Source of the DNA: Anaerolinea sp.
GTDB taxonomy: Bacteria; Chloroflexota; Anaerolineae; Anaerolineales; Villigracilaceae
Assembly (NCBI GenBank): GCA_020720965.1
Contig: DYNS01000123.1
Location: forward strand, 1-8,034
Length of the DNA: 8,034 bases
Direction of reading: 5' to 3'
The notes beneath the pieces were generated by a model. It was given only the letters and a program-made list of their open reading frames with translations. It was not told where the DNA came from and ran no database searches. This document shows, piece after piece, positions 1-5,816 of the stretch. A program made the translations under genes and the position numbers. Numbering within the stretch: the stretch's first letter is position 1; every line of letters starts with the position of its first letter.

Positions 1-1
1 G

Positions 2-763
2 GTCTTTTTGTTTAGCCCCCTTCTCATTGGGCTTTTTGCCGCCGGAGATGTAACCGAAGCAACCCCCGCCCTGCTCGTTGGGGCGGTTTCTGCTTTTCTT
101 TTGCGCCAACCCATCACCATTGCCGTAAAAACCTACAGCGGCAGACGACCCCAAAGTGAGCAAAGCGCCGCCTGGTTTTGGATTTTCGTCTATGGCACGG
201 CGGGGCTAGCCAGCCTGGTTGCCCTCGTCCTGGGGGGCAATGGGTACGTCACCTGGCTTGCCGTGCCTGCCCTGCCCGTCTTTGTCTGGCATTTGTGGCT
301 GGTGAGCAAAAGAGCCGAGCGCCGCCAGGCAGGGGTGGAAGTGGTGGCAACCGGGGCGCTTGCCCTCGCCGCGCCCGCCGCCTTTTGGGTGGGCAAAGGC
401 GGCTACGACCCGCAAGGCTGGATTTTGTGGGTCTTCACCTGGCTACAATCCGCCGCGTCCATCGTCTATGCCTATCTGAGACTGCAACAGCGCGAATGGC
501 GCAAAACGCCCCCCCTGCGGGAAAGGTGGCAAGCCGCCCAAAGGGCGCTGACCTACGCCGGATTCAACCTCAGCCTCGTCCTGGTCGCCGCTATTGTACG
601 CCAGGTTGCCCCCTGGCTCTGGCTCGCCCCCCTGATTCAGATGGCGGAAACGACCTGGGGAAGCCTGAACCCGGCACAGGGCGCAAAACCCGTCTCCATT
701 GGGGTGCGCCAACTGCTCGTAAGCAGTATCTATACCATCGTTTTCATCCTACTGTGGAGGTAG
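2..763 (+). CDS. YwiC-like polytopic membrane protein, 5'-truncated by window edge
   Basis: The frame is open from base 2 to the TAG at 761-763, giving 253 residues without a true N-terminus. A TTG at 8-10 could be read as a start. However, YwiC-like proteins usually begin with a short segment containing a P-x-E-H-G-A-W-like motif just before the first membrane helix, and here the protein enters directly at that helix (SPLLIGLFAAG), so the real start probably lies left of the window. The product is very hydrophobic, with about six or seven likely membrane spans. A basic loop (SKRAERRQ, near residue 100) precedes an alanine-rich helix, as in the family. The function of YwiC-like proteins is unknown. 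The next gene follows after two bases, and its Shine-Dalgarno lies inside the last codons of this one, so the two are probably co-transcribed. Family assignment is from remembered family pattern, not from a search. Confidence 0.72.
   Translation, partial: VFLFSPLLIGLFAAGDVTEATPALLVGAVSAFLLRQPITIAVKTYSGRRPQSEQSAAWFWIFVYGTAGLASLVALVLGGNGYVTWLAVPALPVFVWHLWLVSKRAERRQAGVEVVATGALALAAPAAFWVGKGGYDPQGWILWVFTWLQSAASIVYAYLRLQQREWRKTPPLRERWQAAQRALTYAGFNLSLVLVAAIVRQVAPWLWLAPLIQMAETTWGSLNPAQGAKPVSIGVRQLLVSSIYTIVFILLWR
755..760 (+). promoter_or_regulatory. Ribosome binding site for the DUF2007 gene
   Basis: TGGAGG lies five bases before ATG 766, within the final codons of the membrane protein gene. It decides the start of the DUF2007 gene over the longer upstream reading frame. 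Confidence 0.6.
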
Positions 764-765
764 AA

Positions 766-1029
766 ATGTCCCAAAAGGAATGGATAACCCTCATCGAAAC
801 CCAAGACCGCCTGCAAGCCGAAATCCTGCGCGAGGCGCTGCAAGCCTGCGAAATTCCCGCCCAAATTTTTCAGGAGGGAGCGGCACAATTCGCCTACCCT
901 CTCAGCGTGGGACCTTTGTCCCTTGTGCAAGTTTGCGTCCCCGCAGACCGGGCGCAGGAAGCCCAAGCCTGGCTGCAAGACTATCTTAAAGGCAACCTGG
1001 CAGCAGATGATGAAGAAAGTGAAGAGTAA
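766..1029 (+). CDS. DUF2007-type small protein (putative signal-transducing protein)
   Basis: An 87-residue soluble acidic protein. The frame is open far upstream (an ATG exists at 178), but the real start is taken as ATG 766. A TGGAGG Shine-Dalgarno sits at 755-760 with five-base spacing, and upstream of this point the frame only shadows the membrane gene. The pattern is that of DUF2007: an N-terminal strand (WITLIET), then a helix with conserved A-x-x-L-R-x-x-L-type spacing (AEILREALQACEIP), a middle strand (LVQVCVPAD), and a C-terminal helix (AQEAQAWLQDYL). The tail is acidic (DDEESEE). The family is annotated as putative prokaryotic signal-transducing proteins without a defined role. Its last 20 bases overlap the start of the cytochrome c gene, so translation of the two is probably coupled. 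Confidence 0.75.
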   Translation: MSQKEWITLIETQDRLQAEILREALQACEIPAQIFQEGAAQFAYPLSVGPLSLVQVCVPADRAQEAQAWLQDYLKGNLAADDEESEE

Positions 1030-1618
1030 GCCCCCTCTCTGGCTGGCATTTTGCCTGCTTGCCTGGGCGCTGTTTGCCCTGCCGCAAAACGCCCGTGCCG
1101 CCGACCCAAGCCCAACGCCCCGCCCCCAAGCCGGGGAAGATGGCGCAAGCCTGTATGCTTCGCTTTGCCTGCCCTGCCATGGGGAGGTTGGGCAAGGGCT
1201 AACCGGGGAATGGAAGGCGCAATTCGGCGCAGACCAGCGCTGCGAAGATTGTCACAGCGCGGCAGGTGCCTCGGCGCAGTTCCAATTCCCCGCCGCAGTG
1301 CCGCCCCTCGCCGGGCAAAACAGCCTGAGAAGCTTCGTCACCGCCGCCGAACTGCAAACCTACATCCAGACTGCCATGCCCTGGTGGGACCCAGGGTTTA
1401 TGACATCCCAACAGGCTTGGGCGCTCAACGTGTACCTGCTGCAAATGCGGGGCAACCTGCCCCCCGGCAGCAACCCCGGCGCACAACAAGCCTCCCTCTT
1501 GCCCATTCACCTTAAGGCAGACCCCTCCGCCAATGGGCAAACTTGGGGCTGGGCTTTTGCCGTCTTTTTGGGGCTTGCGCTTCTTTTATACGCTCATCAC
1601 AACCGGAAAAGCCCATGA
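1010..1618 (+). CDS. Exported membrane-anchored c-type cytochrome with two CXXCH motifs
   Basis: A 202-residue protein starting at ATG 1010 (ATG 1007 is equally possible). The frame is open to 923, but only from 1007/1010 does it begin with a good signal peptide: MKKVKSK, a hydrophobic core at about residues 9-25, and likely cleavage after ARA (28-30). A proline-rich linker follows. The two haem-attachment motifs are CLPCH (53-57) and CEDCH (78-82). M123 in an A-M-P-W sequence is a likely distal ligand for one haem, as in class I cytochromes c. A C-terminal helix (about 178-195) followed by HHNRKSP should anchor the protein in the membrane, with the haem domain on the outside. It overlaps the DUF2007 gene by 20 bases and shares ATGA (1615-1618) with the Rieske gene. 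I infer a role in quinol-to-cytochrome electron transfer with the Rieske protein. No cytochrome b lies in the window, so the exact complex is unknown. Confidence 0.82.
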   Translation: MKKVKSKPPLWLAFCLLAWALFALPQNARAADPSPTPRPQAGEDGASLYASLCLPCHGEVGQGLTGEWKAQFGADQRCEDCHSAAGASAQFQFPAAVPPLAGQNSLRSFVTAAELQTYIQTAMPWWDPGFMTSQQAWALNVYLLQMRGNLPPGSNPGAQQASLLPIHLKADPSANGQTWGWAFAVFLGLALLLYAHHNRKSP

Positions 1619-2028
1619 AAACCAGCCGAAGAGACTTTCTTAAACTAAGCAACCAGGCGCTGCTTGGCATCAGCGCCGCCCTGGGGCTGGGCGGGCTTTT
1701 GCGTTACCTCAACTACCAGCCACCCGCCCCGCCCCCTCAACGTTACCCGGCAGGCAACCAAAAAGACTTCCTCCCCGGCGACCGCCTGCACCTGCCAGAA
1801 ATCCCCGCCCTGCTCATCCACACCCCCGACGGCTTCATCGCCCTCAGCCTGGTTTGTCCACACCTGGGCTGCGTGGTAGAAGAAGAAGGGCAGGAGATTC
1901 TCTGCCCCTGTCATGGCTCACGCTACAGCCTCACCGGGGACCTTTTGCAAGGTCCTTCCACCCAATCCCTGCCCCGCCTGCCAGTAGAAATGGACTCGCA
2001 GGGCAATCTTTTCATCCTCAAAGGCTAG
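1615..2028 (+). CDS. Rieske [2Fe-2S] protein with Tat signal
   Basis: A 137-residue protein from ATG 1615, which overlaps the cytochrome stop. The longer frame from 1543 is only the tail of the cytochrome gene read out of phase. The N-terminus carries a textbook twin-arginine motif, SRRDFLK (4-10), then a hydrophobic helix (about 15-33) that would stay as a membrane anchor, and a proline-rich hinge (36-41). The Rieske boxes are complete: CPHLGC (81-86) and CPCHGSRY (97-104). By homology C81, H83, C97 and H100 bind the cluster, and C86-C99 form the disulfide found in high-potential Rieske proteins of bc1/b6f complexes. The protein is short for this family, but both boxes and the following G-x-L-x-x-G-P-like loop (GDLLQGP) are present, so it looks functional. 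Coupling to a c-type cytochrome suggests a quinol oxidation complex, whose cytochrome b must lie elsewhere. Confidence 0.9.
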   Translation: MKTSRRDFLKLSNQALLGISAALGLGGLLRYLNYQPPAPPPQRYPAGNQKDFLPGDRLHLPEIPALLIHTPDGFIALSLVCPHLGCVVEEEGQEILCPCHGSRYSLTGDLLQGPSTQSLPRLPVEMDSQGNLFILKG

Positions 2029-2032
2029 GCAA

Positions 2033-2773
2033 ATGGCAACCATTCTTGGCGCAAGCCGCGCCTGGCGCACCCTGCAACAAACCCTGGCAGAGTTGAACCT
2101 GCAAGCCAACCAACCCGCCGACCTCCCCCCCCTGCAACAGACTCTGCAAGAAGATTTGCGCCACAAACAACTGCAAGCCGATACCCAAACCCGCCAACAA
2201 TTTGCCCCCCTGGAAGCGGAAATAGAACAGGAAAAAGCCCGCCTGCGCCTCGCCCCCGCCGCCTCGCTGGCTGCGCTGGAAGATAAACTGCGCGAAGTGC
2301 AACTTACCCTGGACCTGTACCACAGCGACAAAAGCCTGCTGGGGCGGCTGGGCAACGGATACCGCATCCGCAGGCAGGAGAAAAACCAGGCACACCTGCA
2401 AGCCGAAAAAACCGAAATAGAGCAAAATCTCCTGCGCCAACTGCAAGAGCAAGATGCCCTGCTGGAAAAACACCGCGCCGAACTCCTTGCCCAAAGCGCA
2501 CACCCGCACCGCACCCTCAACGCCCAGGTCGCCCTGCTCAATCAAATCCTGCAATCCAAAGAACTGACCGAAGCCACCCTGCAACACAACGCCCAAAAAG
2601 AGCTGCAAAACCTGCCCCCCCCCGCCTGCGTCCTGGCAGGCTTACAAATCGAAACCCAGCAACCTGCCCGGCTGGACGGCAAAACCTACTGGCGCGCCGA
2701 AATAGATTTCCTCGCCCTCACCCCCGCCGGGCTGTTCGCCATCCTCGTATATGGCAGCGCCAAACCCGCCTAA
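2033..2773 (+). CDS. Coiled-coil/NERD-like protein, interrupted by in-frame TAA
   Basis: ATG 2033 follows the Rieske stop by four bases, with AAAGG at 2020-2024 as a possible ribosome binding site. The open part encodes 246 residues. Residues about 10-190 are rich in Q, E, L, A and K with few prolines, as expected for long coiled coils or helical hairpins. Residues about 187-246 resemble the start of a NERD (nuclease-related) domain: a KELQNLP helix, then W-R-A-E-I-D-F-L-A-L-T-P-A-G-L-F-A-I. D225 would be the conserved acidic residue. The usual E-x-K of the PD-(D/E)XK core appears as L-V-Y (238-240), so catalysis is doubtful. The frame stops at TAA 2771-2773, yet the next 81 codons in the same frame continue the domain (see the next entry), so the intact gene would be 2033-3019 with 328 residues. 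The family call is tentative. Confidence 0.6.
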   Translation: MATILGASRAWRTLQQTLAELNLQANQPADLPPLQQTLQEDLRHKQLQADTQTRQQFAPLEAEIEQEKARLRLAPAASLAALEDKLREVQLTLDLYHSDKSLLGRLGNGYRIRRQEKNQAHLQAEKTEIEQNLLRQLQEQDALLEKHRAELLAQSAHPHRTLNAQVALLNQILQSKELTEATLQHNAQKELQNLPPPACVLAGLQIETQQPARLDGKTYWRAEIDFLALTPAGLFAILVYGSAKPA

Positions 2774-3019
2774 AACCCCTACGAACAAATTCGGCGCGGC
2801 GCTCACCTTTGCCACGAACTGCTCAAAGACCAATTCCCCGCCCTCAACGCCCGCGCCATCCTCGCCCATCGCGGCGCTTCCGCACCGGAAAATCCTCACA
2901 GCGCCGTAAAAACCCTGCCCCTCGGCGAAATCAACCCTTACATCAACTGGTTTCAAGAAAAAACCCTCACAGACCAGGACATCCTCAGCATCGCCCACTT
3001 TTTACAGGAACCCGAATGA
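2774..3019 (+). pseudogene. Detached C-terminal part of the NERD-like gene
   Basis: This continues the 2033-2773 frame directly after the TAA, with 81 sense codons and a natural TGA at 3017-3019. It begins NPYEQIRRGAHLCHELL, matching the N-P-x-x-Q plus helix that follows the core strand in NERD domains, then a strand (ARAILAH) and a helical end. Codon use matches the neighbouring genes and there are no further stops or frameshifts. The stop still overlaps the next gene's start as ATGA. No ATG with a ribosome binding site precedes this tail, so it is not expected to be made alone. It is best read as the missing end of the upstream gene. Confidence 0.65.
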
Positions 3020-3447
3020 CATCAAAAATCCTTTTCCTTTGCACCGGCAACTACTACCGCAGCCGCTTTGCCGAAGCCGCCTTCAACCACTACGCCCGCC
3101 AACACAACCTGCCCTGGCAAGCCGAATCTCGCGGGCTGACCCAAAACGACTGGACAATGGGCAACCGGGGAGAAATCTCCGCCTACACCCTGCGGGAACT
3201 TCAAAAATACAACATTCCGCCCCTGCCCGCCCGCCTGCCCCAAAGACTCCAAACCGAAGAAGCCGCCCAATACCAGCGCATCATCGCAATGGATGAAGAA
3301 GAACACCTGCCCTATGTGCAGGCATACTACCCCCAAATGCAAAATGTGGAATACTGGCACATCAAAGACCTGGGAGACGAAACCGCTCAAAACGCCATGA
3401 GCCAACTGCACGCCAACGTGCAAAAATTAATCCAAAGCCTGGCATAA
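3016..3447 (+). CDS. Low-molecular-weight protein-tyrosine-phosphatase-like protein
   Basis: A 143-residue protein. ATG 3016 overlaps the preceding stop by four bases, and the longer upstream frame (from 2809) is the NERD-like tail read out of phase. The N-terminal strand and P-loop KILFLCTGNYYRS contain the C-x5-R signature (C9, R15) of LMW-PTP enzymes, which hydrolyse phosphotyrosine through a cysteinyl-phosphate intermediate. The fold order fits: P-loop, AEAAFNHYA helix, the region before IIAMDEEE (89-96), then VEYWHIKD. D118 is the likely counterpart of the catalytic Asp. Two departures from the classical enzymes are visible: the second P-loop cysteine (C-x4-C-R) is Tyr14, and the usual D-P is D118-L119. 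Activity is plausible but not certain. It could act with the phospho-signalling genes downstream, but nothing in the sequence proves this. Confidence 0.8.
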   Translation: MTSKILFLCTGNYYRSRFAEAAFNHYARQHNLPWQAESRGLTQNDWTMGNRGEISAYTLRELQKYNIPPLPARLPQRLQTEEAAQYQRIIAMDEEEHLPYVQAYYPQMQNVEYWHIKDLGDETAQNAMSQLHANVQKLIQSLA

Positions 3448-3453
3448 CACCCC

Positions 3454-3461
3454 AAAGGAGA
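3454..3461 (+). promoter_or_regulatory. Ribosome binding site for the acyl-CoA dehydrogenase gene
   Basis: AAAGGAGA lies four bases before ATG 3466 in the 18-base gap after the phosphatase gene. It is among the strongest Shine-Dalgarno matches in the window and fixes the start. Confidence 0.75.
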
Positions 3462-3465
3462 GAAA

Positions 3466-4620
3466 ATGAACTTTGAACTTAACGAAGAACAGCGCATGTG
3501 GCAGCGCACCGTACACGACTTTGTAAAAAGCGAAGTTCAACCCCGCGCCCGCGAAGTGGACGAAACCGCCACCTTCAACTGGGAAGCCACCCGCAAAATG
3601 GGCGCACTCGGCTTACTCGCCCTCTCCATCCCCCCGGAATACGGCGGCACAGGCATAGACGCACTCTCTGCCGCCATCGGCATTGAAGAGATGGCTTGGG
3701 GATGCGGCTCCACCGCCCTGGCAATTGCCGCTCACAACGGGCTTGGCACCTCCCCCCTCGCCCTCTACGGCAGCCCGGAACTAAAAAAACGCTGGCTGCC
3801 CCTGGTCGCCAGCGGACGCGGCAAACTGGGGGCGCTCGCCCTCACCGAACCCGGCGCAGGCTCCGACCTGCAAGGCGGAATCCGCACCAAAGCCGAGAAA
3901 ATCGGCAACGAATGGGTACTCAATGGCGCCAAAATGTGGTGTACCAACGCCTCCATCGCAGAATACATCATCACCCTGGCACGCACCAACCCGGCAGGCG
4001 GCTCGCGCTCCCTCAGCATGATTCTCGTCCCCACCAACACTCCTGGGCTAACCATCCACCCCGCCGAAAAGAAAATGGGGCTAAAAGGCTCCCCCACCCA
4101 CGCCCTCAGTTACGAAGACGTGCGAGTCCCCCTTCAAAACCTGGTCGGCGAGGAACATCACGGCTTGCACCAAACCCTCGCCACCCTGGATGGAGGCAGA
4201 ATCGGCATTGGGGCGCTCTCGGTTGGGCTGGCGCAAGCCGCCTGCGAAGCCGCCCTGCAATACGCCGAAACCCGGCAAACCTTTGGCAAACCCATCGCAG
4301 AACACCAGGCAATCCAAATCATGCTTGCGGATGCCGCGACTGAAATCGCCGCCGCCCGCCTGATGGTATACAACGCCGCCTGGCGCAAAGAAATGGGCAA
4401 ACCCTACTCGCAAGAAGCCGCCATGGCAAAACTCTACGCCACCGAAATGGCAGAACGAGTCTGCCGCAACGCCATTCAGATACACGGCGGCATGGGCTAC
4501 AGTAGCCAATACCCGGTGGAAAGAATCTACCGGGATGCCCGCCTGATGACCATTGGCGAGGGAACCAGCGAAATTCAACGCATGGTCATCGCCCGTCAGA
4601 TGCGAATCAACCACGCCTGA
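3466..4620 (+). CDS. Acyl-CoA dehydrogenase (FAD-dependent)
   Basis: A full-length 384-residue enzyme of the usual size for soluble acyl-CoA dehydrogenases, which introduce the alpha,beta double bond into acyl-CoA thioesters and pass electrons to electron transfer flavoprotein. The N-terminal helical domain is seen in the first 110 or so residues, with PPEYGGTG at 56-63. The flavin/substrate-binding signature ALTEPGAGSDLQG is at 125-137. The C-terminal signature runs from Q338-IHGGMGY to Y355-RDAR. E365 in IGEGTSEIQ occupies the catalytic-base position of the short/medium-chain enzymes (Glu376 of human MCAD). Substrate chain length cannot be told from sequence alone; short-chain or branched-chain substrates are likely given the overall resemblance to butyryl-CoA dehydrogenases. 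No etfAB or other beta-oxidation gene is in the window. It has its own ribosome binding site, and a promoter for the next unit follows its stop. Confidence 0.93.
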   Translation: MNFELNEEQRMWQRTVHDFVKSEVQPRAREVDETATFNWEATRKMGALGLLALSIPPEYGGTGIDALSAAIGIEEMAWGCGSTALAIAAHNGLGTSPLALYGSPELKKRWLPLVASGRGKLGALALTEPGAGSDLQGGIRTKAEKIGNEWVLNGAKMWCTNASIAEYIITLARTNPAGGSRSLSMILVPTNTPGLTIHPAEKKMGLKGSPTHALSYEDVRVPLQNLVGEEHHGLHQTLATLDGGRIGIGALSVGLAQAACEAALQYAETRQTFGKPIAEHQAIQIMLADAATEIAAARLMVYNAAWRKEMGKPYSQEAAMAKLYATEMAERVCRNAIQIHGGMGYSSQYPVERIYRDARLMTIGEGTSEIQRMVIARQMRINHA

Positions 4621-4624
4621 GCGT

Positions 4625-4653
4625 TTTACAAAGCCGGGAGTCTGTGTAATAAT
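4625..4653 (+). promoter_or_regulatory. Sigma70-type promoter with extended -10, upstream of fhaA
   Basis: TTTACA (4625-4630, 5 of 6 match to TTGACA) and AATAAT (4648-4653, 5 of 6 match to TATAAT) are separated by exactly 17 bases. TG at 4645-4646 sits in the extended -10 position. The expected transcription start is around 4659-4661, about 45 bases before the fhaA ATG. The AT-rich stretch stands out in a GC-rich window and occupies the largest intergenic gap. Confidence 0.68.
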
Positions 4654-4660
4654 TTACAAA
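4625..4660 (+). repeat. Direct repeat TTTACAAA x2 in the fhaA promoter region
   Basis: TTTACAAA occurs at 4625-4632 (overlapping the -35 element) and again at 4653-4660 (overlapping the end of the -10 element), 28 bases apart. A related CTTACA follows at 4665. Such flanking copies could be operator half-sites, but eight-base A/T-rich repeats may also be chance. Confidence 0.4.
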
Positions 4661-4664
4661 TGCT

Positions 4665-4684
4665 CTTACACTCCCCCCTGTAAG
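4665..4684 (+). repeat. Small inverted repeat in the fhaA 5' leader
   Basis: CTTACA (4665-4670) and TGTAAG (4679-4684) are exact reverse complements around an eight-base C-rich loop. In the predicted leader RNA this is a weak 6-bp hairpin just before the AGAGGAA ribosome binding site at 4692-4698. It may be an operator or a leader structure. It is too weak and lacks the T-run needed to be a terminator for the acyl-CoA dehydrogenase gene. Confidence 0.4.
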
Positions 4685-4704
4685 GCTCCTTAGAGGAAAT
4701 CGGT

Positions 4705-5523
4705 ATGTCCTTCCAAATAGACGAGATGGAACAGCGCCTGCAAAACCTGATAGAAATTCACCTGGTGAAATACCTGCCCGGACCCGGCTACCGGGACCAA
4801 ATTTCGCACCATCTGGCAAATGCCCTGCGCCGTCACCTCTCCACCCACGCCTCCGAAGAAGGCGCTCAGGCGCTGCCCCACCAACTGCAAATCACCGTCC
4901 ACCCCTCCATGCTCTCCGAATGGCAAAAAGACCCCCGCCTGCTGGAAGGACTCATCAAAATCTTCCGGCTGGTAGCCAGCGAACAAAAACTGCGCTTCGA
5001 TACGCCCCCCTCCATCACCTTCGGCAGTGACCCGCACCTCCCCCTGGACGACCTGCGCGTAAAAACCGGCGCAACCGGCGAACTGGCAGAAACCCAAAAC
5101 GTAAAAGAAACCCCGCAGCAAGAAACACCCAACCGGGCAGCCTTCCTCATTGTCGGCGGCACAAAAGTCTTCACCCTCAACCAGGCTGTCACCAACATCG
5201 GCAGGCGGCTGGATAATCACCTGGTCGTAGACGACCCCCGCGTCTCGCGCTACCACGCCCAAATTCGATATGTGCGCGGGCGATTCATCCTCTTCGACCT
5301 CAACTCCACCGGCGGAACCTACGTCAACGGGCAAAGAGTCAGCCAAAGCGTGCTATACCCCGGCGATGTCATCTCCCTCGCCGGTCTGCCCATCGTCTTT
5401 GGGCAAGACAACCCGCCCCAATCCGTCCACAGCGGAGACACAGCCCCCCTCTCCCCCTCCGCCAGCGAAAGACGCACCGCCATCCTCAAAAACAACTCCG
5501 GCGAAGACTCTCAAAACACATGA
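4705..5523 (+). CDS. fhaA: FhaA-like protein: FhaA_N (DUF3662) plus C-terminal FHA domain
   Basis: A 272-residue soluble protein starting at ATG 4705, with AGAGGAA six bases upstream. Residues about 7-120 match the FhaA N-terminal domain: an amphipathic helix followed by a segment containing HLVKYLPG, and a strand/helix unit ending near LRVKTG. A polar linker (about 120-143) leads to a complete FHA domain (about 146-235). The phosphothreonine-binding residues are visible: G166-R167, S181-R182-x-H184, and STGGTYVNG (201-209). The tail after 236 is Ser/Thr-rich. In mycobacteria FhaA binds phosphorylated partners of the Ser/Thr kinases and regulates peptidoglycan synthesis. The same role is inferred here because fhaB and a rodA-type gene follow. 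Its stop overlaps the fhaB start as ATGA (5520-5523). Confidence 0.88.
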   Translation: MSFQIDEMEQRLQNLIEIHLVKYLPGPGYRDQISHHLANALRRHLSTHASEEGAQALPHQLQITVHPSMLSEWQKDPRLLEGLIKIFRLVASEQKLRFDTPPSITFGSDPHLPLDDLRVKTGATGELAETQNVKETPQQETPNRAAFLIVGGTKVFTLNQAVTNIGRRLDNHLVVDDPRVSRYHAQIRYVRGRFILFDLNSTGGTYVNGQRVSQSVLYPGDVISLAGLPIVFGQDNPPQSVHSGDTAPLSPSASERRTAILKNNSGEDSQNT

Positions 5524-5816
5524 GTGCCCTTCTGCTGCTGGGCTTGCGAATACTCGCCGCCGCCGCCCTCTACGCCTTTATGATTTGGGCGCTCGTTCTC
5601 ATTTGGCGCTCCACCCGTCAGGAAGCGGATTTTCTCTCCGCCCGTAAAATTACCCCGCTCTGGTTGCAAATTCAGGAACCGGGGCGGGAAGCGCGTCTGG
5701 TACAGTTTACACAGGGGGATATTCTCATCGGGCGCGACCCGGATTGCGAATGCCCCCTGCAAGACCCCGCCGCCTCTGCCCGCCACGCCCGCCTGCACCA
5801 CCATCACAACCAATGA
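5520..5816 (+). CDS. fhaB: FhaB-like membrane-anchored FHA protein, interrupted by in-frame TGA
   Basis: ATG 5520 overlaps the fhaA stop. The open part has 98 residues: one N-terminal transmembrane helix (about 4-29), a basic stop-transfer end (WRSTR), then the first half of an FHA domain with the strand DILIGRDPDCE (G71-R72) and SARHARL (the S-R-x-H element, here S87-A-R-H). TGA 5814-5816 cuts the domain. In the same frame the next 48 codons supply exactly the missing half (next entry), so the intact gene would be 5520-5963 and 147 residues, the usual FhaB architecture and length. In the FHA consensus an aromatic residue, often Trp, stands right where the TGA is, so TGG to TGA is the simplest explanation. 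As written, the product lacks part of its phosphothreonine-binding site and should not fold as an FHA domain. Confidence 0.75.
   Translation: MSALLLLGLRILAAAALYAFMIWALVLIWRSTRQEADFLSARKITPLWLQIQEPGREARLVQFTQGDILIGRDPDCECPLQDPAASARHARLHHHHNQ

Noticed and set aside
923..1009. Cytochrome c start at 923
   Set aside because: It would place about 29 polar residues before the signal peptide and overlap the DUF2007 gene by more than 100 bases. ATG 1007/1010 gives a normal signal peptide.
1918..2608. Long reverse-strand frames opposite the coiled-coil gene
   Set aside because: They are Ser/Arg/Cys- or Gly/Phe-rich antisense shadows of a Leu/Gln-rich gene, without recognisable domains or ribosome binding sites.
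2809..3015. Phosphatase start upstream at 2809
   Set aside because: The extra residues are a low-complexity, Pro/Arg-rich shadow of the NERD-like tail. The P-loop strand that normally begins LMW-PTP proteins starts at 3016.
4665..4684. Rho-independent terminator after acyl-CoA dehydrogenase
   Set aside because: The stem is only 6 bp and AT-containing, has no T-run after it, and lies downstream of a good promoter, inside the fhaA leader.
4690..5346. 218-codon reverse-strand frame opposite fhaA
   Set aside because: The + strand encodes a clear FhaA protein here; the antisense product has no recognisable motif and reflects codon bias.
5814..5816. TGA reassigned to tryptophan in this genome
   Set aside because: TGA ends at least four other genes in the window at sensible positions, so a code change is not supported. 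Occasional readthrough at this site remains possible.
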